Part shown: in pieces, positions 37,250 through 49,029 of the stretch
How the letters are laid out: the number at the start of each line of letters is the position of its first letter
How positions within the stretch are numbered: position 1 is the first letter of the stretch
Assembly (NCBI GenBank): GCA_903813345.2
Contig: CAIIXF020000004.1
Location: 2,065,525-2,129,524, forward strand
Direction: 5' to 3'
Source: Owenia fusiformis
Lineage: Eukaryota; Annelida; Polychaeta; Sabellida; Oweniidae
DNA length: 64,000 nt
Program-made: the position numbers and the translations under genes
Notes under the pieces: model-generated
Told to the model about the DNA's origin: nothing
Database searches by the model: none
Seen by the model: the letters and a program-made list of their open reading frames with translations, nothing else

Positions 37250-40200
37250 ATATGAATAGTGCAAAATAACTGGCTTCATTTAGAACTCACAATCTGTGCT
37301 ATCTAATGTAAAAAAAATTAATACATGTTTAGTATATAATTAACGAGATAAATGTATAAACTAAATAAATATAACATAAACCAATCTTCATCGGTTATTA
37401 TCATGCCAAAATTGACCGAAAAAACTAGTAATTGAATGTAGGTCAAGATGGCTCTTCAATAGTAAGGTGAGAAATGAAAGCAGAAAGAAATCTCACAAAA
37501 ATGAACAGTTTACATGATTCTGCATACTCCTTTAGTGTCACATACACAACGAGAAACACTATATAATAAACATCAATACGACGATATAATAGATTTATTA
37601 TCCAAATTGAATAATAACTGATAAGATCAGGTACTGTTGTATAACATTCTGCCCGGGATTTGTTATTAATCATGTAGAAATGTCTTATCCGAACAGCTTA
37701 CATGTACGTATTATCCGTTGCGGCCATTAACAATTTTACATATCTAATTAGCTAAGTAAATAAACATGCGTCGACGCAGTCGCAGTTGACTATGAAAAGT
37801 TCAATCATCAATCTTATTTTTATTTTCTTGATTTAAAGATTTATTATGTTTAAAAAAGAAAATGTTTGATTTTTAAGTTCAACCTTTAATTCTTATTATC
37901 AAGAACGCGCATGCAAATTCGCCAACCATGTACATTGTTTGCAGTCTGCGCAATTTAATGTAAATCATTGTATATTTTTCGATATACTGTAATACTATTC
38001 ATTATTTGTAAAATTAAACCGAATATAATCTAAAATTAATCAGCTTTAAATACATTATATGTCATAAAAGTTGCCTTAAAACAATACAATTCGTGCGTTT
38101 GTAAATGCTCTAAAGCCCCGCTAGTATATGAACGAATCCTAAATAGAAATGAGTAAAACTCGTTCCCATTAGTGTGTACACGTTCTACACCGAGACTTCT
38201 CCTTTAAATCAAATCAGTCCACTAGTAATGAGTTAAGAATGGACAGAGGGACGGATGGCTTCATTCAATGGGATAATGAAGATATTTCAAAACCAGTGTC
38301 ATTCTTCTATGCATACATCACTCCAATCATAACATAAAACAAGCTGTTTATTTTAAAACTATTCTTTACGAATCTATGATAAGTGTATAATGTTCAATCA
38401 TACAAATCGCAGTCAGTGATTGTTCTCCACACTCACCCCTCCCCCTTCCTGACATGAACTATTTTGTAAAACCATTGACAGTGTGGAAAGGATTCTTACA
38501 CTCGAGTGTCAAGGGGGGGGGGGGGCAGTTCCAGAAATATACAAGGCGATGGTTCAAATTGGACAATTTTCAAAACTGCTCAACATGGTGAAAACTTCAC
38601 GTTTTTAAAGAATGGATTTTTCCTAATACTATCTATACTAAACAACTTTCTAAACCGTCTCTGACTACATATCATGCCAATTATTACCATTATTGTGTTG
38701 ACAGGATTAAATAAGATATCTATGGAATTATAATTTAATGAACTCAATAGTCTAAATGATAATAAATTCATAATTTAGTCTTGGCTGACTAGTCTTGCAT
38801 CATCAGAGTTGGATTGCAAATACCTCCCTAAATCAAATATAATTTACAAATGTACTAGTGTACGGGGTGGGGAAACAAGTCTCCATCCGACCACTAAAGT
38901 TTAAAAGGAAGACTATAGTGTCCCGTGAATTCATTATAATTATCTTAGACAATAGTGAAGCGGTACAATCATTGGAGTGTTAATTAATCGGAATGCAAGT
39001 TTGATTTAAAATAACTCCTTTGGATCAAATATTTAAATTCTACTAGAATGCGGGGAGTGGAAACAAGTCTCCATTCAAGCACTAAATATCAAAAGAAAGA
39101 TTTCAGTACCCCTTAACTTCACTCCCGGACTTCACTATTCACCACCACCCCTCCCCCTTCCCCAAGTATCCCTTATGACCCCAGAATGTTCGTTTCTGTG
39201 CCCCCCCCCCCCTGTCCATGGTCAGTTAGTAATCTATGTGTATATTGGCTCCCTCCCAAAGGTGGGAAAACCAGATGCCGGCATAGACATTGACAAGGTG
39301 AGGGGATTTAAATATAAAAATAGTATTGTTTTTGGCTCCGACTTATATATTTTGGCACTGTTTAACGAAGCCGGTGAATGAGAGGCAGAAATAATTCCTA
39401 GAAATGAGATGGCCTCATCGCGATAGCCGCGATCCCTTTGTCTTTATCCTTCCACAATCGGCAGATAAGAGTGGCTCTGGCATACCAGAATGAGATGGTC
39501 TGTCTTTACTGTAATCAAGATATGGTACCTAACCGCAGTTATTTTGGTTTTATAACGGGGATATTGCTCGAGCTTGAATAACAAATAAAAGGCATGTTCT
39601 TATTTCTGTATTTGACCTTTGATTGTGTATTTAGTTGAGCTGCACGCCAAACGTTAAGATTGTTAAAACGCTTAAAATAAAACTTTATTCCTCTCAATTG
39701 ACATAAAAATGAAACAGATTAGATTCGAATCTCAGTCACACCAGCACCACTGGTCAAAGGAAGTACAAATATCTATATTAATCAAATGTCTGAGAATTTG
39801 ATAACTGTCTGGGATCCAATGTTAATTTTATTGAAGCAAACTAAGAAAAGTATAAAGATGAATTTTAAACGTTTAGAGGGAAAAGTCAAATATGCAATTG
39901 TTACCCTAAAAATAATTCATTAAAGTGTCGTACACATTTTATAACATTTACATAAATAAAACAAATAAAGCACAACCCTAATGCCCTATAATGAATTCAT
40001 ATCGGCGCTAAACGGCCCTTGCAATAAAAACGCATCGAAGCAGGGAATGTTTGGAAAATTCTTCCGAGACTGACTTTTGTTATTTCAAAATTGAAATATG
40101 CTTAATTCCTATGAACACGCGATCTTTTTCACTGGGTTTAACTCTCTTTTAGATTTACTAGAAAAATGTTTATATGATGATTGCGTTTGCTTCTCACGAG

Positions 40201-40560
40201 TTCATTGAAACGTTCAGTCGTAAAACTTTAGAGATCAAAAGACTAATTAGGCACCTGATTGCGAAAGTTTGATTGCATTTCGATCGCCGGGATTTTACAA
40301 ACGTATTGTTTAAGTAGCGATCGTGTTCTTGGGATCTTGATAACTTCCTATTTTAAGTTTTGGGTTGAAAGCAATGAGTATGTCGGACTTTCTCAAGTCC
40401 ACATAATGAAACAATATCCCTTTATATTAGTCCAATCGGAATTTGCATAAACATACCAGTTTTATATTGCAAAAAGAACTGTAATTAATAGCCTACATAA
40501 AAGCATCATGCATTAACGCATATAACGCATATATAAAGCCTATTGTTATCGCACCCATCG
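37250..40560. other. Intron 6, non-coding stretch
   Basis: No gene is supported. Poly(G) or poly(C) tracts occur at 38512-38525 and 39199-39212. Two similar segments, about 38865-38905 and 39050-39090 ('ggaaacaagtctccat' plus 'cactaaa'), mark a local duplication. The 'catcgcgatagccgcgatcc' block at 39416 repeats 29195. Confidence 0.5.
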
Positions 40561-41266
40561 TACCCCCCCCCTCCTGGCTACGCCTATGGATATTTTGGCA
40601 ACTTTCACGTTTACCCCGCCCCCTAATAATTCTTGCGCCCTCTCTAAATATCAGACCCGTCAGGCGTTGAGGCATGGATCAGGATACCCTGACTCCCAAG
40701 CTGTGCGACTTCTGGCAACTGCTACACCTATATTCCCGGGGAAAACGCTTTTAGAAAAATTGTCAAATATGGTCGTGTGTGGGCAAACACGGAGGAGGAG
40801 GAGAGGGGTGCGTGCATTGTGTGCGACCCTTCATCAGTTGTAATTTTTGTATGAATTTCTTCCGAATAGTTATGCTAGAGGGGTTCTGGTATTTATTTCT
40901 GTTTTCAAATGAAATAATTTTACCCTTGCCCGACTGACTTGTAGATAATGCACGAATCAAATAGCATGGAGATCAGATAATCAGGTTGATTCGTATTTTC
41001 GCAATCAGATGAATTAACTTATTGTTTTCTCTGATTAAAAGGCGGTTTGGAGCTACTTTTACAGGATTTGTAAATTCGCAATCAGACTGGCTTATTTTAA
41101 TATTTAGTCAGTGAAAGAGGAGGGGACTATAATGTAGAAAATTGTTTTGATTTCGACACTAACTGAAAATTTATCACAATTGTTAAATAAGCAAACAGAA
41201 ACAGGTTTAAAAATGAGAAAAGAGGCAAAAAAGTCTATACATAAAATGTAATTAAAACCCGGGAAT

Positions 41267-41935
41267 TAAAAGCAATTTTAGACTGTTAGATGATCTCTTC
41301 TGTAATCAAGGTGATGTTGGAACACTTCCGCCGTTAGAAAAACAAAGACTAAGACAAAGACTATATAGCAATTAATCCTTTTGTAATCATTAAATGTTAG
41401 ATTCTTATTATTTTGTTGGACAATGTTCAGACTTCTGACCAAGATTAAATCATTTATGTTTGTATTTAAAAAATAGTATTTCAATCAGACAGACGTTCTA
41501 ATGAGTTAGAAAAACACATTTGTCCATTTCCTCTCAAGAAGTTTTCAAAGGTAATCAAGTCGATTTGATTGAGTGTTTAGCATTGTTTTTCATAACTTGA
41601 GGCTTCCATGAACAGAATGACTTTGAAATTAGTTTTTATAATTTTAGCTTTTATACGGACATGCTTATTGTATATTTCTATATGAACGTTGTGGTTATGT
41701 GATGTAACATCGCCCCCCCCCCCAAATTACAGGTATACAAATTTTGGTCGGAATGTATTAACTTGCAATTAAAAGCAATTTTAGACTGTTAGATGATCTC
41801 TTATGTAATCTAGGTGATGTTGGTACACTTCCGCATTTAAGAAAACAAAGACTTAAACAAAGAGAACTAAGCAATTTATCCTTTTGTTATCATTAAATGT
41901 TAGATTTTTTATTGGACAATATTAAGACTTCTCTC
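41267..41935. repeat. Tandem duplication of a ~165-bp segment
   Basis: 41267-41440 and 41767-41930 share 'aattaaaagcaattttagac', 'tgttagatgatctctt' and 'cattaaatgttagat'. They lie 500 bases apart in the same direction. Confidence 0.85.
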
Positions 41936-42219
41936 TCCGATTGTTATGCAGGTATGTGTATAAAATCATGTGAACAACATTATCGTGGAAACTCCCATAT
42001 TCATTCTCATAATGTCTTACAGCTATTTCGCAAATGACATAATCCTAAACAACATATGGACATAATATTGCAGAACTGAGCGAAAAGAAAGCTGGAACAA
42101 ATCAGATTAAGATATTTTATTTTTGAAATGCACAAAGGGCAACAGTTGAAGAACAAAAGTTAAAGGCGTTGTGAAATAGATCGTGCTTTTATATGATCCC
42201 CTTCTATAGTACCCTACCC

Positions 42220-43400
42220 TTTGCATTTGTTCGACTTCACTTCTTAAATGAAAGTTTCGTCTTCTTGTAGTTTATAATTAGACTCTGCACGCAGCGTAAT
42301 AGTGCCCCTTTTATCCATGTTCATGTTCTCATTCGATTTTTCATCAGTTATGACTTGGTAACATTTGCTCCGATTTTCATTACGGCGCCCGGCCGATTGA
42401 GTATTTTGTGAATACAATTTTGAACAAAATACTCATCGGCCGGGCGCCGGTGCTGAAAATCTGAGCAAATGTGACCACGGCATTATAAAAGCATACTCTT
42501 TAATACACGAACAGATTCAAAATGAGACTTTATCTATCAGAGAAATAAAAATGGAAAATTTGTATTCTGAAAATATTAACTGATGCATTGGTTAGTATTA
42601 AATATTAAGTTTTACAGTCGGAAACCTCAAGGGGCGGGAAATTTGATTAAACAAAACGCCGGATTAATATGTGGACAACTTGCAAATGAAAGTAACATGA
42701 CAGAACGAGTATGTACGCCCAATAAATACTTTTATAGTTTTAATGTGCATTCAAAGGACCCCGTTTGTAAAATTGATAGAAATGAATAGTTTTATTATCG
42801 GAAAAAACTGAGAAATATCTACCCGATTCGCCAGAATAGTCATCATCATATCAGTGCGAAAAATTATTTTCTATGCTATATACACCTGATATTGATAGCC
42901 TTCCACGACCATGGTCCGTTGACATCATCAACCTTGTGATTTGCCATAAGTGATTAACCAACATTTTTTGATTAAAAGTCGGGGTTGACGTTTCTTGACT
43001 TTTCACACTGACATCAAAACATAACATAATTTGAAAATAAAAGGCATAAAATGGCCATTAAAAGTACATTTTTGAACAAAAGTATCAACTTATATTACAC
43101 TGCACGCAAATACAAAGTGAAAAGAACGTCTTCCCGGAGATTGAAATACGGATCGGTAAGTCAACAAATCTAACTGTTAAATAAACAAGCTTAGCCTATG
43201 TCTGCGATTGTTTGTCTGAGTGGCCAGATGTTATCCGTTTCGGATAATAAATTTCTGAGAATACTACTGATATCTAGAATACATCTTCCGTGATATTTTT
43301 CATAAAACTACGCTTTGCATTCGTTTGACTTCACTTCTTAAAAAAGAGCTTCGTCTTAGTGTAGTTTAACTAGACTCTGCACGCAGGGTATCATAAAACA
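42220..43400. repeat. Short direct duplication and palindromic MITE in intron 6
   Basis: 'gacttcacttcttaaa' with 'agactctgcacgcag' occurs at 42232-42296 and again at 43327-43388. A MITE at 42352-42484 is the partner of that at 10609-10748. No coding sequence is seen. Confidence 0.7.
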
Positions 43401-43623
43401 GGCATCTTAGCTGCAATTTTGAATAATAGCGTAATTCATAGCACAATATAAATTAACCCGCCTCTGTTTAATTCAAATATGCATTACCCTTAAGATTTAT
43501 ATACTTAGACACCTTTTCATTCTTGATTCGAATTTTTATCTTGTCTTCATCTAAATTTGTGGATTAATAACAGTTTTTAGTATACAAATTGAACATACAA
43601 AATGTAGCGTATTGATTACATGT

Positions 43624-43876
43624 TACAGTGGCGTAGCCAGCTTTTAGTCGGGGGAGGGGGGGGGGGGGGGGGGTGCGATCGTGGCATAAAAAATGTTTTT
43701 GAAGATTTGTTTAGAATTTTACAAAAATCGGTGCAACTTCGTTCAAAATCGAGCTAGAAGCTTCAAATAAAAAGCATTTTTAAGACTTTTTTCTTCTATC
43801 TAATGGTTCTATTTTCATTGGTTATGGAGGGGGGGGGGTGCGATCGCACACATCACATCTCCCTGGCTACGCCTAT
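43624..43876. mobile_element. MITE with GGCGTAGCCAG ends and a long poly(G) tract
   Basis: 'cagtggcgtagccag' on the left pairs with 'ctggctacgcctatg' on the right. A run of about 20 Gs follows the left end, then 'tgcgatcg' repeated near both ends. GGCGTAGCCAG ends are common in hAT-type invertebrate MITEs. Confidence 0.65.
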
Positions 43877-45110
43877 GCGCTATATTAATATAACAAGGTT
43901 ATCATATCATGCCAATAGCTAGATGGTTAACTAATATGTTTATGTTTCTTTATTTGGACCATAAATTGATCATACAAATACATACTGGTATATATTAAGT
44001 AAAATAAAATAATATTACAATTTTACAGTGATAGTAAAGGTTGGTGGTGGTGTACAGAACATGTAATTATATGCCCCTTGGGTTTGATGATTAACTAATA
44101 TTAACACAAAATAATAATACACGATAATTAAAAAAATAAACCTCGGTATTCGGGCCTAAAATCCAAGGATACGTGTACCATTACTTAAGTGTAAGCTGCA
44201 ATACCATATCGAATACCTGTACCATTACTCAATAATAACCACTAGTAAGACCATAATAACCAGCTTAATAACTAGCTTATCGCAAGTTATTCCATACGAT
44301 TTTGTCTTGTGATACATTCATGTAAGTATACTACTTGTCAAACAAACTGTAAAACACTTTCCAAATGTGTTAACTGTAAGAAAACTGATAAAATGGCACA
44401 GGACTACAAAGAACTGAAAATTTGAAAAGTAAAAATTTGTTACAATAGGATAACATTCTTCAAATGACATATAAAATGTTACTTTGAACCATTGTAGGCT
44501 TTATATGCATATTATTTGTAATATAATACACAATGGTCATACTCGTTTCCCAGTTTGATTTTCAAACACATCATACCTTGGAAATCCAAGATGCACAATG
44601 GTAGGCAGTTGCATATACCATTATATATATTTATATGTGATCAAATTAAAACTGAAGTTGTCATTTAAAATTAGAGCATTTGGATAAGAAATTGATCACT
44701 TGATATTGCGTAGCAAAAGGTACACGAGGTTATGTCAATATGACGTGAAATATGCATGAGTTCTCCAAATATACATAGGCCGGCCTTGCATAATAAATGG
44801 TCCAAGTTCATCCAGTGCCTCATCAGTCAAAATGGAACACGAGTCATATTCTGTATAATCAGATGGGCAGAATAATGGTATACGAGACAATAACAAAATG
44901 GAAGTGAATAAAGATTCAGTTTCAGGGTTATTTTGATATTTCAAAAACAAAAAAACATAAAAAGGCCCACATATACAGATTACCCATACGAAACAAGTTT
45001 TTAAAAATTACTACTCAAAAGTTCTCCTCTGATTTCTCAATATCAGCTAAAATGCAATTGTAACAATGTGGACATAATGGGACGAAATGTCTTCTAATGG
45101 CTAAATACAA
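43877..45110. other. Intron 6, non-coding stretch
   Basis: No supported gene. A minus-strand frame at 44735-44950 has no domain that I recognise and no splice context. Confidence 0.4.
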
Positions 45111-45139
45111 GCAAAGTCTTACTCCGTCAGTCATTCGTC

Positions 45140-45595
45140 TTATAGACTAGATGCGAGTAGAAATAAACTTGATTTAGCCTACGTCGTTAAAAATTAAAAA
45201 TTCAGTCAAAATGATATCATATTTGAAATTTTCATGTAAAATTACACCTAGAAATGTGGTTTTAAAAAGTGTGTATCAGCTTTGAAAATTTAATTTTTCT
45301 TGAAAATGTGACTTCTAGGTCGTGGAGATTCCCCTTAGACCCCATGTTATTCAATCACAAAAAGTGAAATATATTTTCTTATATATTGGACAGAAAATAT
45401 TTTACTTACTGGACATATTTTAAATAATCGTATAACTACTGAACTATCTGATACACAAGGATATATGAAAATTGAGCCACTAAAACTGATGAATATTAAA
45501 GTGTAGTGGAACTTTCTAATATCCTGCTATGTTATCCATCCCAATTTAGCCACCTGGTGGTGAAACTGGTAACTAATCGCATTTCGGTAATTACG
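45140..45595. mobile_element. Element with AGATGCGAGTAG end (partner 47378-47810)
   Basis: Starts 'actagatgcgagtagaa' and ends near 'ccacctggtggtgaaactgg'. The partner at 47378-47810 has the same order of blocks and ends 'ctactcgcatct', the inverse of its start. The two copies lie on either side of exon 7. Confidence 0.7.
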
Positions 45596-46117
45596 CCAAG
45601 ATAAAGGAGAGTCGGAGACAGATGGTCGTTAATAAACGTTAAAAAAGAAACATTTTAACATTATTTATTGAACATACTAGTATACTAGTATACAGTTTTA
45701 CGGACCACTAGATATCGATTTCAAATTTCAAAAGTATAATATGAACCTGGCCATAGGAAAATCGGTCTTATCAGAAAAATTGAAATTGTGCTACAGAGCC
45801 AAAAATGAGCCCAAGACTAAATTCAAATCCGACTTTTTGGTCTATATATGCAAGGAAAAATTGTTAAGACACAAGCCATTGCTCATTTGAAAGGTCCCTT
45901 TGTGTTTTTAAAGAAAAACAAAAAATCAGAATATTGAAAAAATCCGTGATAAGACCCCTTTTCCTGTGGCCCGGCTCATATGTTAACGAAGTAAGTGGAC
46001 CTAAACCAGAGAATTTTCCAGTTTGGAGATACTTTGAAAGAAATTTGAAAACAAAAACAAGAATACTAGTATATAAATTTCCCCAACCATTTACTTCACC
46101 GTGACATGTAATAAATA

Positions 46118-46680
46118 CAGGGTGGTAAAAACGAAAACTCTGGATTTTCATATCTTTGTCGATTGAGGCAATATTTCTCCATAATATTATCTAGATATGT
46201 GCATCATTTAATTTTCTACCAACATATCCTAACCATCAGACTGATAATCACAATGCTGCTGCACTTTGAACAACATACTCCAGGTGTGGCCATCATCGCG
46301 CTGTAGGCAAACCTGCACAAGTTGTCAAGGATCCGACTATATTCCTCAGCAGGTATGGCTTGGAAGACACAAATGACCTTTTGAGGTCTGCAATTGTCCT
46401 GAGGTCAATCTTGTACACTACATCTTTGGCGTATCCCCACAGGTACGTGTAGGTGAGGAACATGTAGGGACATTTTGGATGACATGTGCAGGTTTCGCTC
46501 AATAGTGGCCATGGGATATGCTATTTAAAGTGCCGTAACATTGTAACTATCAGTCTGATGGTTATAAAATATAGTGGGACGGTAGGAAATTGAATAATGT
46601 ACAATTGTGCCACATATCAGGAAGTAATTTCTTACGATGACAAGGATATGAGGAAAAAAGCTTAGTGTTAGTGTTAGGGT
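46118..46680 (-). pseudogene. Foldback mariner-like element with transposase C-terminal remnant
   Basis: It begins 'tacagggtggtaaaaacg'. The arms pair through 'accatcagactgat' (46211) and 'atcagtctgatggt' (46549). On the minus strand, 46502-46293 encodes a fragment with YLWGYAKDVVYKID and TIADLKR, continuing to ARDDGH in the next bases. That is the usual order of the C-terminus of Tc1/mariner-superfamily transposases (LWGYxKDxVY ... DLK ... GGH). The catalytic part is missing. Confidence 0.65.
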
Positions 46681-46828
46681 GGACTCGCTACCAATACTAA
46701 AGTACTTTTACTCACTATGATTAGAACGAAAATGAAGATTCTTTGGCTTGATTTGAGACTGAACTTGTCACGCTGCAACATTCTGAAGAAAATAATTTTA
46801 TTACAGTGTTATTATTTTCATATTTCAG

Positions 46829-46894
46829 ATAACGAAAAACCATGTAACCCATATTGCTCTGACTGTGACACGCCTCGGTGCTGTTTTTGCGAGC
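46829..46894 (+). CDS. Cys-rich TSR-like secreted protein, exon 7
   Basis: A phase 1-1 exon of 66 bases between 'cattttcatatttcag'-type acceptor and GAGC|gtgagt. It codes for NEKPCNPYCSDCDTPRCCFC, then E: six cysteines in 22 residues, with a CC pair as in exon 6. The frame joins with exons 6 and 8. The intron phase pattern (all phase 1 from exon 3 on) would let such modules be gained or skipped without a frame shift. Confidence 0.65.
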
Positions 46895-47035
46895 GTGAGT
46901 GATTTTAAAATAAAGTTGGCGGCAAAATCTTTGATAATGTAAATTTTATCTGTATACCTTGAAAAAAAAAATTGTTCATGATCATCACATCTCTTGGCAA
47001 CATCCTTGTAGGCTTTATATGCACAATTATTGTAA

Positions 47036-48662
47036 AGTACTTAGGTGGTTCAAAAAGTTTTGCAGTTGATGCCATAACTTCAAGGGAAATAGGACTTTTA
47101 CAATGAAACTTGGTACACCTTTATGGTGTTTAAAATGCTTCTTTATTCGGTACATTAAATATTCCATACATACCAAATAAAACAAACAATTTACCAAACC
47201 TTTACCCAATCTATCAAATGTTTTTTATTTTATCGAATATAATAATCTATACAATTTATATTCGCTAAATAATTACACTTGTTCTATGTGTTGGCATTTA
47301 CATCTGATATTTATACATGTATTTGTGCGATACAGCGAATCAATTTGTTTTCCCAAACGCACATATAACTCAATTGACTAGATGCGAGTAGAAAAAATCT
47401 TGATTTACGCCATTAAATATTCAAAATCCAGTCAAAGCGATGTTATATTTGAAATCTACATGTAAAATTACGTCTAGAAATATGGTTTCGAAAATTGTTT
47501 ATCAAGTTTGAAAATTTAATTATTTTTGAAAGTGTGACTTCTAGTTCGGGTTGATTCTCCATAGAGCCCATGTTACAAAATCACAAAAAGTAAAATATAT
47601 TTTCTTGTATTGGTCAGATAACATTTTCATTTACTGGACATAGTTTGATTTGCATATAACTATTAGATACATAAGGGTTATATGAAAATTGAACCACTAA
47701 AACAGATGTAATTTAAGTTAAAGGGAACTTTCTACTATACCCGCCATGCTATCTGACCCGAGCGAGCCACCTGGTGGTGAAACTGGTTACTACCTACTCG
47801 CATCTGCGTTATTAATTATTTGTTCATTCGGTATTTAGATTATTCGTATTCGGTAAATACCGAATGCCACATTCGATAAATTTCGTTATTTTTCGATACT
47901 TTACGAGACTTTCAGTCATTTGAACGATGTAGAATACCTGCGCGGCCATTTTGCAAAACTCGAGGTCACGTGACAAAATATCAAACAACAACGAAAGTTA
48001 TCGAATATTACTTTGTTGCATTTGGTAAATAGCAAATTAGCTTTCGGTAAAATGCATTAACTTTTTTATAGAAAAATAAATTATTTGGTAAATATAGACA
48101 ATCTTATTTCGGTAGTGTTCACATAGAAATTCGATGTTGTGCATTTAATGTGTTACTCTTAAGCAATACCATAAAAATTTATCCAAAAAACATATCACTT
48201 AGCGAATTAAATATGTACTTTAATGTAAATAGTATTAAGTGATTTAATTCATTCGCTATTTTGAAAATTTAATTTGCTGTAACAAATACATCGTAAACGC
48301 TTTTACCGAATGGAAAATTGATTTAGTGAATATAAATATTCCATATATGGAATATATCTGAATTTAATGAATAAAGAAGCAAAAATAATGCCATACACCT
48401 TACACCTGCTAATTGCCACTTAACAAAGAGTTTATTCAAGCAAGAAAACTATTTGGAAAAACGTAATTTCGGGTTGAACATGGTACCCACCACTCTGGTT
48501 ACCATAGCAACCATATCTCAAGAACCAATCAGAATTGAGGTCCCATATAATGTATAAATATATAACACATATGTGTACCAAGTTTCATTGCAAAAGTCTT
48601 ATTTTCCTTGAAGTTATGGCACCAACTGCAAAACTTTTTGAACCACCTAAGTATCACACCAT
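47036..48662. mobile_element. 1.6-kb foldback element, itself holding another element
   Basis: The ends 'tacttaggtggttcaaaaag' and 'ctttttgaaccacctaagta' are inverted, with arms through 'ttgaagttatggcacc' and 'tctttattc'. The element at 47378-47810 lies inside. Fills most of intron 7. Confidence 0.75.
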
Positions 48663-48956
48663 AATAGGCAGTTGTTTGTATCATTATAGACAGTTTCAAC
48701 CATTTCAACATTCAATAGTTTGTTTTAAATCTTTAATAAAATGCTAAATGTCAAAATACAAGTAAATTATTAATGGGTCGGTCACTACTTATTAATTACG
48801 CAAATATAAAAGCAAATATAAAAGAGAGTCGTAGATGGCTGCTTAACATTAACAAAAAGAAACTATTCAACATATTTCACATTTACGGTTTTTATGTCAC
48901 TAACACATAGTCCGTGTGTGCATGCATTTTGCAATTATTTTTTATTTATTTTACAG

Positions 48957-49000
48957 CTGATCCGAGGCCTTTTAACGGCGGGTCGGATCCAAGAAAGTGA
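48957..49000 (+). CDS. Cys-rich TSR-like secreted protein, exon 8 (C-terminus)
   Basis: After acceptor 'tttattttacag', phase 1 in, it codes for PDPRPFNGGSDPRK and a stop. AATAAA signals follow at 49055 and 49076. The same downstream sequence follows the presumed paralogous last exon at 1010, which supports this as the real 3' end. The tail has no cysteine. Confidence 0.6.
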
Positions 49001-49029
49001 TAGTTCCTGCTAACGCATTTGATATTTCT

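Noticed and set aside
39175-39381. 68-codon frame with Pro-rich start
   Set aside because: Starts in a poly(C) tract and has no domain or splice support.
44735-44950. Minus-strand frame ending in a Trp/Arg-rich stretch
   Set aside because: No recognised domain, no splice context, no duplicate; probably chance.
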